64,000 bases of DNA from Acanthaster planci (Eukaryota > Echinodermata > Asteroidea > Valvatida > Acanthasteridae), in assembly GCF_001949145.1 (NCBI RefSeq), contig NW_019091419.1, positions 1,373,664 to 1,437,663 on the forward strand, given 5' to 3'. Position 1 is the first letter of the stretch; each line of letters begins with the position of its first letter. Positions 1 to 14,960 of the stretch are shown piece by piece. Position numbers and translations under genes: made by a program. The notes below the pieces were generated by a model. That model ran no database searches. It had not been told where the DNA came from and saw only the letters and a program-made list of their open reading frames with translations.

Positions 1-204
1 CGTTTCCTCCCCTCATTTGCTCTCAGCCGAGAAACTACTGTGACGGCAAGCGATTATGCGCGGCATGATGGAGGGAGCAGTGATGTGCAAAAAAAAAAAA
101 AAAAAACCTCACGAGTGTTGGTGCTTGGGTGGCTGGGCACACCGACCCTTTCACATCTCATTGCTCACACGCTGCGTACCGAGAAGTGATAAACCACGGG
201 GAAG

Positions 205-465
205 GGACTGTGTAAAACATACATGTACAGGGATTTTTGTACATGTATGTGAAGGAACATAGAGAAAGGACATGTTGCCTGCATGTGCATGTACACATAT
301 CCACACATCTTGTTACCAGCTACAGTGTACATGTACATGTACACATGTGTACATGTTTATGTACATGTACATGTAACAGTATATTACACATTATGCAGTT
401 GTGCATTGAAGCATGCCAGTATAAAATACAGTATACATGTACATCGTGACATTGAATCATGGAAT
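205..465. repeat. TACATG-type microsatellite cluster
   Basis: Interrupted runs of tacatg with variants such as acacatgtgtaca. The unit is self-complementary, so both strands look alike. Confidence 0.85.
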
Positions 466-1154
466 ACCAGTACAGTGTGTTCCATAAATCTTGCGCTCAC
501 CAGATCAGTTGGCTCTTCAGGCAACAGAACACACATACATGTATGGGTACTTTGAATTAAATGATATTCGCACTATGGATATGTAATGGCAAATTCGAAT
601 ATATGAGATTATTAAATGTAATCAGTGGCTTGATACATCTTGTTATCAGATGTTTCAAATGCGCATATTGATAAAGTTTTTTCCTCCAGGACACCCTAAA
701 GTACACATGTACCGGTACATGTACATGTATGTTCTTGATACAAAAATTATATAATTTACAAAAAATGTATTTCCATCCTTCTATCCAAGCATTTGGTATT
801 CTTATCCCCTTGAAAATCAATTGAAATTAATATTTTCCTGGCTGCTCGTTTCATTTTATTCGAAATATTTCTGCGGTTTAGAAAAAAATGTAGGGGGCTG
901 TCGATGAGCATGTTGATGATGAATACAATCACATACATAAACATGTACATGTATATGATATTTCAATCTGTCGGTTAATGGAAAGGTTAGCCAACTGTTG
1001 TCGCTTGATACGTGTATGTAAATAGCGCTGTGACATTTTGTGCATTGAGTTAATTTTTGGCAAAACTTTCGTGTGCCGTATGGTGTTATTGCTTTTCCTG
1101 CTTGCAAAACATTGCCGTGTTTACATTGTACATGTTAGCCAGATGTACGAGTGT

Positions 1155-1660
1155 GTTACCAGTGCGTGTACATGTACATGTACTCACCGATACCAATACA
1201 TTTTTGTACAAGATTTACTGTACATGTACATGTAGTACCTGAATTTCTATGCACACAGTAAAACATGTACATGTACGTGTACATTCCTATGTACTGGTCA
1301 TGCCAGTAGGCATACCGGTACATGTACATGTACATGTACTCCTTTGTGGTCTATTGTACCGTGCCGGTACCTGTATACTTCTACACAGTACAGTACATAC
1401 ATGTACATGTACATGTACATACATGTATACATGTACAGGTACCGTTCATGTACATGTACGATACATGTATGCATGTACATACATGTACCGTAATTATGTA
1501 CATGTATGTACAGTGTAGTATATACATGTATGTACTGAATTACATGTACATTGTAAACGTGTATACATTTCTGTGACTACATGTACCGGTATGTAATTCA
1601 TGTATACATGTACATGTACTGGACATGTATGTACATGTACATGTACAAGTCCGTACATGT
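1155..1660. repeat. Densest TACATG / TACCGG microsatellite cluster
   Basis: About 500 bp in which tacatgtacatg runs of two to four units recur with spacers, interleaved with ccggtacatg words. Reading frames through it give Tyr-Met, Thr-Cys or His-Val dipeptide repeats on either strand, so open frames here are not genes. Confidence 0.9.
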
Positions 1661-4600
1661 ATGCAAAAATTGTTTAGATACTTTTTAGCACTGGTACTGA
1701 ACATTGTAGATATTTGCTGTGCTCGTGTTTGTTCAAATTTACTATACTACAGGTCTCCAAAGAAAGATACATGTACATGTACATTTACCAGTGTACATGT
1801 TTTTACACTGTACATGTACATGTACATCGGACAGTAGATGTGTGCCCTACATAAAATGTAATGGATATACAGTGTATAGGCTTTTTATTAATTGAAAGCA
1901 AGAGGCTGTATTGATCGCATTCGGGGCCTAATCCTGCATGCACAGTGTGCAGTGTATGTGCATTTGTGTGAGCCGCGCTGAACCGTTTTGTGATGTCCCA
2001 CTCCCCCCCCTTACAACAACAGCACAACATCCAACATCTGTCATATCTAACATCTGTCGAGTATCGCTGCAGATATTGGAATTTGTAATGACATTATGAC
2101 ATGAATTAGTGTGCATGTCTGGCCAGTGGATGGGGGGTGGGGATGGTGGATGGGCACAGGACAGGTGTGCATGTGGGCTGGGATTGGTGGTGTGAGGGAG
2201 ATGGGGGGGGATTGTGGGGAGGTGTGTCTCTTGTAAACAAAGCCAATCTTGATTATGGCCAGTTTGGATTGTCTGTGATCAGTCGTACCCGACCAAGGGG
2301 TCATTTTACTGCTGTGTGAAATAAAGTTTGGGCAAAATGCGTCAGAATACACTAGATGTATTCATACATGTTCATGTATACAAGGTACTTTCATTGTCCT
2401 TGCCTTGTTCATGTGACTGTACTTTCTTGCATCTAATCATTGTGCACACTGCACACTATACAATACTTTGTTTCAATTGACAATCCATGATCCATGCATG
2501 TCATAGACTTCTGGCACATGTACCTGTATGTTAAATTTAGGCCTTCATGCACATTTTGTTTAAGCTGTTTTTGCACGGACGGATACCGGTACATGTATGT
2601 ATACAGTCCATGTACATGTGCCTTGGCGTGCTGTGCCTTGCCTCAAGGGGACTATTTCCTTGGGGACAGAAATTTGTCCCCACAATGAATTGACCCCCAA
2701 GGTACACTACAGTACTTGTTACTGTGTGTGCAGTCCTCACATCTGTGGTACATGTACATGCCTATCGGGTACACTGGTACAGTGTATAGCGGTAGTAAAA
2801 TGCCAGCTCTTTTGGAATTGTACTGCTAAGTCACTGAACAATGAGCATGTGTCCAAACTATGGTAGCTGTATTTATGTACATGTACCACGAAACGGCTGA
2901 TTTTAATTTTCCTCATCCCCAACTGGCCTTCAGCCTCCGTCCTGTCTGCTCACCGGAATGACATTTACTCTGCCCCACCTGCCAAATATTGAGCCAATAT
3001 GTACTGTGTGTTTAAGCTGCCTATGTATCTCTACATATAACTGCTTGTCAAATGGCGGGGGATCTGTGCCTGCTCTGTAAAGTTACACCTCACATGATAT
3101 GGAGATAAAGTGTACATGTACACAAATGTAATGCACAGGTACATGTACATGTACACGTGCCATGAACACATTTCGAACAGTCAAAGTTGACAGTATGACC
3201 TCTTTTCTTTCACCATGGGTCCATTCATGTTACAGGCCTACACATACATGTACATGTACGTTACTTTACCAGTTTGTTTTCTAAATTGCTGCACAAGTTT
3301 GAGTTCATGTACGTGTATGCATAATTACTTTATATTTGCTAGTTTCTGTCCATTTGAGTTTTTAAAACAGGACTTCAAATTTAGAAGATTTGTTCCACTG
3401 CTTCTGTTTGTAATTCGTTTTGTCAGTCGCTACTGGGTTGCTACCCAGCTACTGGGTACATGTATACGTACATCATGAAGGGTTAAATTGACGGTAGAAT
3501 AAATTAGTACAGTTCCAGTGATTGTGTTTTCTCATGACACGATTTTTTACATTGAAAGTTTAATGTTGGTCCATGGAGTACATTTAGGAGGTTTGGGAAT
3601 GAATTTTATTGATCAAAACAGGCAAGAGAAATTTGAAAGAATAATGACAGTACGTACATGTACATGTACAGTAAAACAATCACTGGATTGATGGATAGAG
3701 TTAATGCATACATGTGTACACATTCAGTGTAAAAAACACTATTTCAGAGCAGGCATTTGTATACAGCGTGTACACACATGGACATTGTAATGACCGTACA
3801 TGTGTACAGCATATATTCATAAAAGAAAAAGGAAGTGAAACAGCTGTATACATGCATTAACAAATATACTGGTTCAGAATCTGGATACATGATATGGACA
3901 GTAGGTACATGTAGGTACCGCTATATAAACAGGTGGTGCATCCCTAAGCCTGGAAGGCACTACATGTACATGTACACTGCCTGTTTGCTACATACATATA
4001 CATGTAGTTTCTCCTGGTAGTGCTACCCCTACGTAGCCAAGACATCCTACAGATATCCAGGTGCATGAATATAAATATTGACAGTGTGACCTGATGTACA
4101 GGCAGCCATTACCGCAGAAAGTGTGCGGTCGCTGATGGATTTGGTCACCTGACCTCCTTGCATCAGAACCTCACATGAATATGAGGACAGGCAATAAACT
4201 CATGATGGATAGGATGTCATGGCTGATATTGTTGCAGTGCACATGTTTTGGTTCCAATCCTTGTAGGAGTTTTTCCAGTAAAAAACGTTGCACAGTGTAC
4301 ATGTACAATCATGTTGATAACAATTTTAGAAAAAAATCAGACTTACCATTCTTATAAAATATTCCATTTTCTAAGTCAGGTCATTCTAAAATGTTAACTG
4401 ACATGCTTAATGCACTTGGGCGGACATGTGTGAAGGTGTCAATTTGAAATGACTGTAACAGCAAAACCTGGTGACATTCGACTGAATTGAAACGTCATAG
4501 GTCAGTCTAGATTAGTACCACATATGGGCATAGTGACCTTTCCCTACTGATGTACGGTACAGCAATGTTTGCTCGAATTTAACTTTAAGAATCTCAAGTT

Positions 4601-6379
4601 GGCAACAACGAATTTTAAATCCCATTGGTTTAGAACTTCTGGTTTACTAGTATGTCTGTAGTCAGGTTTTTTGGCTCAGCCAATCAAATTTTTGCAATTG
4701 AAATTTTTTGTTAGTGTTTTGTTCCATACATGTATGCTGCAACATTTAAGAAAAGTAACATGAAAACACCCACACATTCTGTTGTACATGTAGGCTGATA
4801 GAACAAGCCTTGTGATTGGTCAGATTGTGCGAGATTTGTGATATACATGTAATAGGCCGTCCAAATATGGTAATACTCAAGACTGCAAATGTGCGTACAT
4901 GTAACTGTACGCAATTGAGTGTGCATTATACCGGTACACTGTACATGCAGCGCCACATTTAGCCACCTGTCCACCAGTCTTGAGTCAAAATTATTCAGGA
5001 CAGGTACCGGTAGTCTTTGCTTGCACATTAAAAGCCCCCATTTATTTCGCATATCTTTAATACTGGTACACTCTTCAAAATGAATCTGTATAATTTTTTC
5101 TAAAGTATTCAGCATAATGGAATATACGCTCAGACAGCATCAAGGGGTTAACAGTTCCAAAAAAATGGCTGGGAGTGGATAGGCAGTTTAAACATTGCAT
5201 AAGAAAGGACAGGTACATGGACATGTAGATATTTTAATCCAAGATGAAACTCTGTAAGTGCTGGTACGTGTACATGTGTGGGACGTGCGTGCCAAGTGTC
5301 AAGAAGATGGGGTACATGTAGGGACATCCAAGATCCGGGGGGAGGGGTGGCAGCCTGCAGCGGAAGTTGGACGAGCAGACAAAGTAGCACTCAGATTTGT
5401 GCACCCCATAAAGTGTAGTTGCAGTGAATTTTTCCTACGTGTGGACACATTTTTTTTCAACTTTGTGCCGGTATTTTTCTTCAGTGGAAGCTATTTTACT
5501 TCCCCATTTGGTGCACTGTTTTGAACCATTAAAATAAATCCATGATTTCCTGGACAACTGCGGGTGCTGTTGCTGTGAAATCCTCTCGGGAAGACATAGT
5601 TCAGTGCATAGGCTTTTCTGTTCAAATTGTGAACCCAGAACTAACTGACAACATTTCTGAGAAAGGGAGGGATGCCTTCTTATTGCTATGCACATAAATT
5701 ACCTTACAGTGCCTCGGCAAGGAAGAGAAAGCAGAGTCCAGCAGAATCTACAAAAATGCTGTTTTCTGTACAAACCAATGTAACATTGATGCTTCTTCCT
5801 GGGATGGCATCACATTTTTGCTCGTGAATGTCGAAATAGTCATTAGCATAAAATCCAAAAAGGCAGTAAAATACCCTTTTGGAAAGAGTGAAACAGAAGT
5901 TGAAAATAAGGTTACCTGAGACACATAGGTGCATTTTGGAGGCTTGTAGTGAAACAAATTGATTGCAGCTACCTGTACATGTACATGTACCCTTTAAGAC
6001 CGAATTTTCTCAGAAGTTCGGGTTTCCCGTCACCCCGTTTCCCAGTCTTCATTAAGGAACCTTTTGCGTGAGATGACACTGCACCCATGGCAGTTTCTTA
6101 CGACCCAGGGCTGTTATGCAACCGCCCAGAAAATAAATAGACTGCCTGTGGCGTTGGAGGGGAGTCGGAAGGCGATTGTGAATTTTTTACGCATTAGAAG
6201 TGAATCAGCGATGATTTCATAATTAGTCATGGCCACCTTTCACAGTGGGTACACAGCTTATCCCTGCACCAGTACTGGTACATGTACATCATTAGTATTG
6301 GCGGTACAGTCTGTGTCCGTTTGTGCGCGCATGGGGAGCACTGAATGTGCATACCATTACACATGATAATCAAGTGCAC

Positions 6380-7480
6380 AGTTCAGATACAGGTACACTA
6401 TACATGCATGTACATGTGCCGGAATATTGAATGGGTGTACATGTTGGGTACGTGTACACACACACGTACGGACTGGTACTCGACATTCTTACACTGCATG
6501 TGCATGCACAAGTATTCCTAGCATTCTGAACGCTCAAGTTATTTTGCCAGTGCACACAAACATGTACATGTACACATGACTGTACATGTACATGTACATG
6601 TATGATGCTGAAAGATGACCCAGCATATGAGATTTACTGTACTCTTACATGTACATGTAGGGACTTGGAATATTTCTGCCTACATGTACATGAACACTGT
6701 GTGTACCCATACCGTACATGTACATGTAGATTGCATGCACTTCAGTGCAGTGATGTACATTACACACTGTACCTTCAAACCCTTAATGCAGTTGCTTTTT
6801 GTGTGTGTTCTGCAGGTATCTACACTGTACATTAAAAATGAACACTGTACATGTTACATGTACATGTACATGTATATTTTAGATCTATGCGTGAAACTTA
6901 CTGCAGTTTAGCTGTTAAGCAGGGACAAGTACTTGTACCTGTTCATGTAATGTACATGTACAGTATGTACATGCACATGTACTGTGTAAAACTGAAAGAG
7001 ACTCTCCCATCTGCCCATAGTGTACCCTGTATTGCCTGTGGGTTTGTGAGCATCTTGTGGGCCAGGCTACAGACACAATTTACATACAACTAATATCGGT
7101 ATTACACTGAAATTGTTGAAATCATATAGAAATGTGTACCCAATTCTCAGCTGCTGACAGCAGTCCTGTGCATCACCTATATGTACATATTTGACAGTTG
7201 TCATCGACATACCTACATGTACCAGTAACTTTCGAAGTTAAATGAATTTACTTGAATTAAACTACTGGAACCCGGTGAATTTTCTTTAAAAGGTATCAAC
7301 AATTTACATTGAAATTTCAACTGATGGCCGAGTCCTGCTTCCCTGCATTACTATCCATGTACATTTACATAGTACAGATATACATTTACAGTACACAGGT
7401 ACATGGACACATGTACATGTGCATACATGTACATGTATCTTGCCATTCACACATGTACATGTAGCGTCTTCCCCACTTAG
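6380..7480. repeat. TACATG microsatellite cluster
   Basis: Many interrupted short arrays, the longest near 6559-6605 and 6850-6875. Same palindromic unit as elsewhere. Confidence 0.85.
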
Positions 7481-9889
7481 TAAAGTGACCCAGGACCTGA
7501 TCTTATAATTTTGTCACAAGGGAAGAAAAGGTGGATGGGGGGGTGGAGGTTGGGAGGTTTGTAAAATTGAATTGAAAATTATTGACGTTGCCAGTCGCAC
7601 CTTTGGAGTCACAGGCTGATTGCCGATATCGATTGTGGTTTTTGTTTCTATCGGCTAGCAGTTCTCTTTAAAAAGGCCCTCCGTGATGGCACAGGGAGCT
7701 GCATGTACTTGCAGTGTGTGTGGGTGTGCAGTGTATGCCACTGCTTGCCCGCCACATTATGCGCAGGGTGTCAGAGTCACGCAGTGGTGTGCTTGGAGCA
7801 GGTAGCAGACAGGCTGTGCAGAGGCCGGGTGCTCATGTTGCCTCATTGATTTTCTGTCCAGAGACTGCAAACCGTAGCTGTGTGTTCCCGCGGGTCCTTC
7901 TTTTTTTTTTTCTCCTTGGTACGTCACAGGCCCTTAGCGCTCCTCTTCCCCTATTGTAACATGAATGACACTTTTGGGTTTTTTTTTAGATAATTTTTAT
8001 CCTGGACAGTAGTGTTCCAATCTCCCTAGAACATCAAAATTACATGTACTAGTAGAGTACAGTGTGGCTTGTCTCATTATACATGAAGTCCAGATTCAGC
8101 AGTCGCTAAAGTAAAGTCCAGAGTTTTCGGCTATGTGGAAAATCTGCAAAAATTGCGGATTTGCGGGTAGAAAGCAGAAAACGCAATTCTCGTAAAAACA
8201 AATGAATATTTTTGATTGTTTCTGCACAGTTAATCAAATAAATATGAACCCAAATTAGGAATGACAACTCAATTTCACTGTTTAACTCACTTTGAAAGCA
8301 ACATTGGGTAGCATTTCCCCTCCTGTTTTTCCTTTGCGAAATCGCAGAATTCGAATTTGGTATTGATTTCCTCCGGCTCTGCACCGCGGAGATCACACTG
8401 GTCCCCATTCCTGACATAGTGCCCAGACGTTTCACAGCTTATGAATAAATCAATGGGAACAGGGACCAGTCCAAGATCACAGTGACATGGTGCGTGTAGG
8501 CCCTACACGTATCATTATGCCAAAGATACCTGTAGATGTACAGTAAATATAGGCCTACAGTACTGTACAGTTACACTGTACATACAGTTTTTTGTACACA
8601 AAATTTAGTAAAGCGAAAGAAAGCAGAATTTGACTTTCAAAAGCACAAAATTTTTGACTTTAAAGTACGGTACAGTATATGTAACGCACTTTTTTGTAGG
8701 GGTGTGCATCAAAAATATGAGCACCGGCGCATTGGTGTCAGGACCTAGGTCTAAATTATAATACCAGGTACCCGTAACCAACTGTTCAAAACTACTTAGT
8801 AATTTTTTTCAGACAATGAAGAAGATATTTATAGGAGTTTCCATCTGTATCACTGTACAACTAGAGATTCAGTTTCAATGCCCAAAGATTGCTGATATGA
8901 GCATTTTGGGGAAGACAAGACTACTGTACCAGGTGGCATGCCTTTTCGTGTATGCTTTTTCTTTACATTTTGAGTTCAGTTTGTGAATAAAGCCCATATC
9001 CTAGGTACATGTATATGTAGGTCCTAACAGTACTGGCGTTTGTCCTCCTCCCCAGTTTAATTGACATCGTTGTCGAGATTAAGATTAGGACGATATATAT
9101 TCATGTACATACCCCGGTAAATGACACTTGTCATTACACTCCAAAGACAACATCTGTTATCGCTGCCACAGTGATATTTATGATAGTTAATAGTTCAGAC
9201 AGTTTTTTTTTAGATTTACCCAGTGGAATCAAATTGTGAAGTTCTACAGCTGCAATGGAAAAATGACGAAGTCTGCCTGGAAAATGTATGGTACATGTAC
9301 TTTTGAAGTGTTTTGAATATCCATCACATGTACTGTACCAGTAGTCCGGTACATCTCCATTACATTATTACATGTACGTGTATCTCTTCTTTTTTTGTAG
9401 GGATCTCAATGGACAAGTCAAGTTCCGATTTTAATTGTTTAAACTCTTCATATTTGCTGAATAAAGGTCGCACTGCACAGTATCTTATCTGTACAAGTGC
9501 ACTGCACATTGTATTGATGTATAGCGGTACATGTGCCTTCCCAAAATGCAAAATCTGATTGGTCGAGGAGTAATCACATGGCTGATGACTGACATTCATC
9601 ATGCATAAGCCCAGCCACCCACAGTCCGTACAAAATGTGCACAATATGTATGCACAAAATAATGGCAAAATCAAAGTTTGAACCTAAAAATAATTATACT
9701 GCCATTGTATGATTGATGAAAAAATTACAATTCCCACAAGTCTCATGATATATATTACATGTATGCCAGCCTGACATTCTTGTTTAAAATCATATACTGG
9801 TGTCATACATGTACAATGTATATTGTCTGCAGTTTTAATTAAAATGATTAATGAAATAGCCATGTGGTTGGCTGAACCAGGTACAGTAC

Positions 9890-10030
9890 GTGTACACTGT
9901 TCATACATGTACATGTACATGTACCAGTCATCTGACACAGTGTCATACCATGCACATGTACATTATACATGTGTACATGTATGTACCGGTACATGTAACA
10001 TACATGTACATGGCTCCACGCCATACATGT
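9890..10030. repeat. TACATG microsatellite cluster
   Basis: Runs of tacatg at 9904-9923 and around 9960-10012, with one accggtacatg junction. Confidence 0.85.
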
Positions 10031-12370
10031 TCAAACAGTTAGTATGTACACGTCATGCAATTTCTGTTGGTCTGTCTTGTGTACATGTACCATGTTGGGT
10101 GAGACGGCTGTTTGAACAATGTTGGTGGGGGGAATGGTCGATCATGGCATTTTAGACTTAATTTGTGGATGGTCTAAGCCGAGTACTGTACATGAAGCTC
10201 TGCTAGAAAAATTGAAAGAAATCAATCATTGTAGAAGCTAATTAGAGAGACCAGAGTTGGCGTTAAATTATGAGCTGTGAAGTATGTTGATGGGCAGTTT
10301 TTACTGTGATGAATGGTGGAGGAAAATAACTGGAATGGACCTGTCTTCTTTGTACATGTACATGTAAAGTGACTCATATTCTTTCAAAATTCACCAAGAG
10401 GTTTTGGAGGAGTTGGCAGGATAAAGGATACCTAGATGCAGAATTTGGAGGGAAGTTCACATGATTGAGCGGACATGTATTTGGTAAATTCCAACAGCGC
10501 ATGCTCAGATGAAGCAAGTCCGAGGTCATTTAGGAAAAGCAATACCCATGTCAAATGTACACATGTACTGTATGTTCGTCCTATCAGGGTGGCCTCACGC
10601 CAGCTTTGCACGTAGGCTTTGTTCTCTCAATTGACCGTGCCTTGATGAAATACCGAACAGGCTCATTGCAATGTGCTCAACTTTGGCAAATTCACAGCAC
10701 AAACATTTGATGCCACATCGCAACGTGGCATTCGTGTTCACTTAAAATTGCAATAAGCACCATATGAACTGGCCTACCGTACATAATTCACACGTGCATG
10801 AGGTACAGGACATTGGTTTTAATTGGTTTTTTGGAAGGATTTTCAAAGATACAGGAAAATTCCCAGCAAGAATGACTTTGTAGGGTGGGTTATGAGAAAG
10901 TAGAAAGGAAACATGTATACAATCCTCTGTCGACCAACTCCCATCTTTGTCTCCGCCCCCATCAGCACTTACATGTAGTAAAGTTGCCGGACGACATGTA
11001 CATGTATACGTACTGGTACATGTACCTGTGCAGGGAAATAACCGTATTGAAAAATTATGCAGCGTTGACCTTTCCAAAGCACGTGTTTTAGCTGTGTTCA
11101 TGTACTATAAGATGTAATTATGTATCTTACAAGTTCACATGCATTGAAGGCTCCAAAATACATGTCCCAGTGGTCGATATCAATAAAGCACATGTACATG
11201 TAACGTTGAAATATTCTGTTGGTCTGTGACAAATGTCATAAAATAGTAGGATCAGTTATTGCACAGATTAGTTGAGGAGATGCTCCGGTACATGTAGTTT
11301 TGCATTTATTTTTTTAAAGCCAATCAAATGCACCTGTGTCTCAGTCTTTCTTAATTGATGAATGCTGGACTTGGCTTGTTCAACTGAATTAACGGATCAG
11401 TTTTTTTGGTAAACACAGTAAACGTTGCATTGTAAATTGCAATGTACTGTACATGAATGGATAAACACTTTTCGCCCCTAGGTTTTTTTGTGCACTTTTC
11501 CTCCAAGATGGCATTTGTTTTTAAAAGGCAGACACCACTTCCACACTTTTTTATTTCCGGCAGGGATTAGTGTCGGCAGTTTGAGATGTGGTTACGGCCA
11601 CGGCCAATTGGGCGGTAACCTTGACGATCAGTTTATTAATGTAGGGCAGCAATGACATTTACGTTGCCATGCAACTTGGCCAGCTAAAGTACGGTACAGT
11701 CAAGTGTGTGCTTACATGTGTGCGTAGGGATTTCGTGGGGAGAAAGAAGTACAGTAATGTTCATAATGCGGCATGATTTTGTGACTGGCACATACATGTA
11801 CAGTGTGTATACACGCACATGTATGATGTACATGGAAATGTGTACATGTTCATGAATACATGTACCAAAATGCACGTAAGTGGAATTGTTCATTGTAGTT
11901 TCAATGCCTGTACAGTTTGTACATGCACATTCACATGTACATGTATACAAGGATGCACATGTACTTTGTTGTAGCTGAATTATAACATGGACCCCAAAAC
12001 TCCTTAATGTTAACAACTAAGTAACATGCAGTACACAGTATGTGTTCAGTTCAAATTAAATTTTGCATTAGTCATAGTCTGTGTTGTGTATTTAGCGATT
12101 TTTCTTCTCAACAGGAAATCTGGTGTTTATGATATTCCACATGCATGTACATGTATATTTGCATCCATCTGCCCACTTGTCTCAAAGGATGTTTGCCATA
12201 TCAGTTCTGCACATACTGGGTAAATGGCCCTATATCTCGAGCCAGCCATCTTTAATCGAAAGCTAGGAGATTCAAGTATTGGTACATGTACTGTTAAAAT
12301 GTTTGGAGGACTTGTTATACCGGTATGTGGGAATGCAGATGATACAATAGGGAAAATGATAGATTACTAT

Positions 12371-12561
12371 CCTTGTGCTCTAGTGGGTACCCTTGTACTC
12401 CAGTGGGTGCCCTTGTACTCCAGTGGGTACCCTTGTACTCCAGTGGGTGCCCTTGTACTCCAGTGGGTACCCTTGTACTCCAGTGGGTGCCCTTGTATTC
12501 CAGTGGGTGCCCTTGTACTCCAGTGGGTACCCTTGTTACTCCAGTGGGTACCCTTGTGCTC
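12371..12561. repeat. 20-bp minisatellite, about 9.5 copies
   Basis: The unit is ccttgtactccagtgggtac, nearly exact for nine copies. The last two bases before the next ccttg alternate between tac and tgc endings, suggesting a 40-bp dimer. One copy at 12531-12551 carries a single-base insertion. The array is open in several frames on both strands, so the reading frames across it (for example 12224-12622) are repeat artefacts. Confidence 0.95.
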
Positions 12562-13299
12562 ATACCGGCAATTCCAAATCATGAATAAAAAGTCATGTCA
12601 CCTTTATATTCCGCAGGCGTAAAAATTCAAAGAGTGAGACTATACCTGTTTTGGTAGCAAATAGTCATGCTCCAGCCGATTTCATCATGTTCAATAAATG
12701 AAGTTGATTCAAGGAAATGATCTGAAATGGCCATATTGTTGACAAGGCCCATTAAAAATGCACTTGGCCGTAGGCCTGCATGCATGATGTGTTTGGTACA
12801 GATGCATTTACGTGTACATTGTATACAATGTATAATTTACCACAGTATCTCACAGAACTAGAATTTCACTCCCAAAACTTGGCATCATGTGTAGAAAGTG
12901 AGGAAAGGGGAAGTGTGTTCCTCACTTGGCCTGTTGCCTAGTACCCGGTTCGAGGGAGCTATCCGGTAGCCAGTTCACTGCCACAAGGCTTCAGCCAGAA
13001 CGTAAATATTGGGCAGCACAACTTCAGCACTTTGATTTGGAAAGCAGTGCACTTACATGTACATGTACCGTACATGTAGGTTTAAATGTAAGGTGCAGGC
13101 CATTTTCTATCAGACTGGGAGACTAAAATAACATGTGGGACCTACATGTACATGTAGATGTTTTTCTGTTCAAACATGACCCCTAAGACATGTTTGACTT
13201 TTCCATTGCTGATGACATCAGTATGATCACACACACGTTTCACACAAATAAATATTTTCATCTTAAGATACATGTAAATTACATTTTATGTATTGTACA

Positions 13300-13930
13300 T
13301 TGCATATCATGTACTGGTACCGGTACGTACCGGTAGGTGCATGTGTACATTGTCTTTAAATATACATGATGTACACTTACAAGACGAGCCAAACATTGTA
13401 CACGTATGGTTAAGGCGTTAAGTTTTTTGCCAAAAAAGAATTTTCTAATTACATTCAAATGTATGTGTACATGTATGTAGCGTGTACATGAAGTACATGT
13501 ACATGTTGGAGAAATTGGTACTGATCTCATATTTGTGCATGTCTGGATTATAGTAAAATTGCAGTTGCCCAGCACCAATAAAAATGTTGATTGGTTCTGT
13601 CCAACACCCATGGCTGTCATGTATAACATTCATAAACACGTACTGGCACATGTACGCTTACACATACATTGTACATGCACATGTTATTGCCATTAATTTA
13701 TTTATGGGTACACATGGCGTATACTGTACATGTAAATACAGGTCTACATGTACATGTAGAGTGGATGTGTGTGTGTGCCTGTACATGTAACTACATGTAC
13801 ATACATGTACACGTAGTTCAAGATACACAGAACGTGACCGTACAGTGTACATGCACATGTACTTTGTACATTGTACATGTAGCTCAGTTCATGTACATGT
13901 ACAGTAGTTGTGTACACACAATGCATGTTA
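13300..13930. repeat. TACATG / TACCGG microsatellite cluster
   Basis: Interrupted tacatg arrays. Near 13315-13337 there is a run of GTAC tetramers joined by tg, cg and similar two-base linkers. Open frames on both strands here are repeat-driven. Confidence 0.85.
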
Positions 13931-14710
13931 AAGGGTCCGGGGCGATGTGAAATTAAAACACCACCAGCTTTTGGCCAAAATTATGCATGCAGGGGTGTGC
14001 TGCATTGACCTACTGGCAGGCACAGTCAATAGAACAAATGCGCCGTTAATTTTTCATGACGCCAAAGACGTCAGCTGGCCACTGGGAGATTTTCCTTACT
14101 GTGGATGTACAGGTATATGTACACGTACAAACACATCCCCGTGCATTTGTGCATAGATGTCCATGTTGGACTAAAGAAAACAATACACAGACCTCAGTTC
14201 TGCTGTTGACATGGTGTGTGTGTACCAGTACATGTGTGCAATTTTGGCCATGCCCAGTGATAGTGGTGAGAATGGACGATTTTATACTCACTTCATTCAG
14301 GTAATGAAATTGAGGAGTGTCAGTGTTCAATGCAGTTTCACTGCACTTTTTCCGCCATGGAGTGCCTGGCGTCTTGCGGACACCTTGCAGGCCATTTTGG
14401 ACACTGCCGATCCATTTTTTGCAAATTACTGTACCATGCTAAAGGGTTACATGTACATGTGTACCTTTTTTCTTGTCATTATTCTGATGAGAGTACGTAC
14501 AAACTATGCTGGGGGGGGGATTGGTGTCTGTGTGTAATGTACATGTACCCGTATGTACACCTTTAAAAGATCAAATGTGATAATGATGGACCTACGTTAA
14601 GCACAGAGGCACAGAGCATAAAGTGTCTTTTACAGTTCGTACGTTGTCAATTTGTGTACTTTCTAGGAAGGGAGATGCCCCCTCAAAACACACATCCGTG
14701 ATGCGCACCT

Positions 14711-14960
14711 GGGTCCAATTTCATGGCACTGCTTACTGCAGAATTCTGGACTTTTGATCTCTATTCTGCACTAACCGCGCTAGCCGAAAAATTCTGCGCT
14801 AACCTCTTAAGCACAGAATCCTTAGTTACGGGATGTACGCATGCACGCAAGCCAAAATTCCTCACTAACCTGTGAAATACGTTTGCCATAAGCACACAAT
14901 TTTCTGCTATGGCAAGCGCCAATTTTTACTTGCAGTAAGCAGTGCCTTAAAACTTGGCCC
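14711..14960. mobile_element. MITE with gggyccaatttcatggcactgc-like ends
   Basis: About 250 bp with terminal inverted repeats of ~30 bp. The left end begins gggtccaatttcatggcact, and the right end, reverse-complemented, begins gggccaagttttaaggcact. It has no coding capacity. It shares both ends and an interior segment (ttttctgctatggcaagc) with the element at 28540-28800, so the two are one family. No clear target-site duplication. Confidence 0.8.

Noticed and set aside
4711-5115. 134-codon minus-strand frame
   Set aside because: No family recognised; half of it runs through TACATG-like words and there is no splice or promoter support.
12224-12622. 132-codon frame and its antisense partners
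   Set aside because: Made by the 20-bp minisatellite, which lacks stops in several frames.
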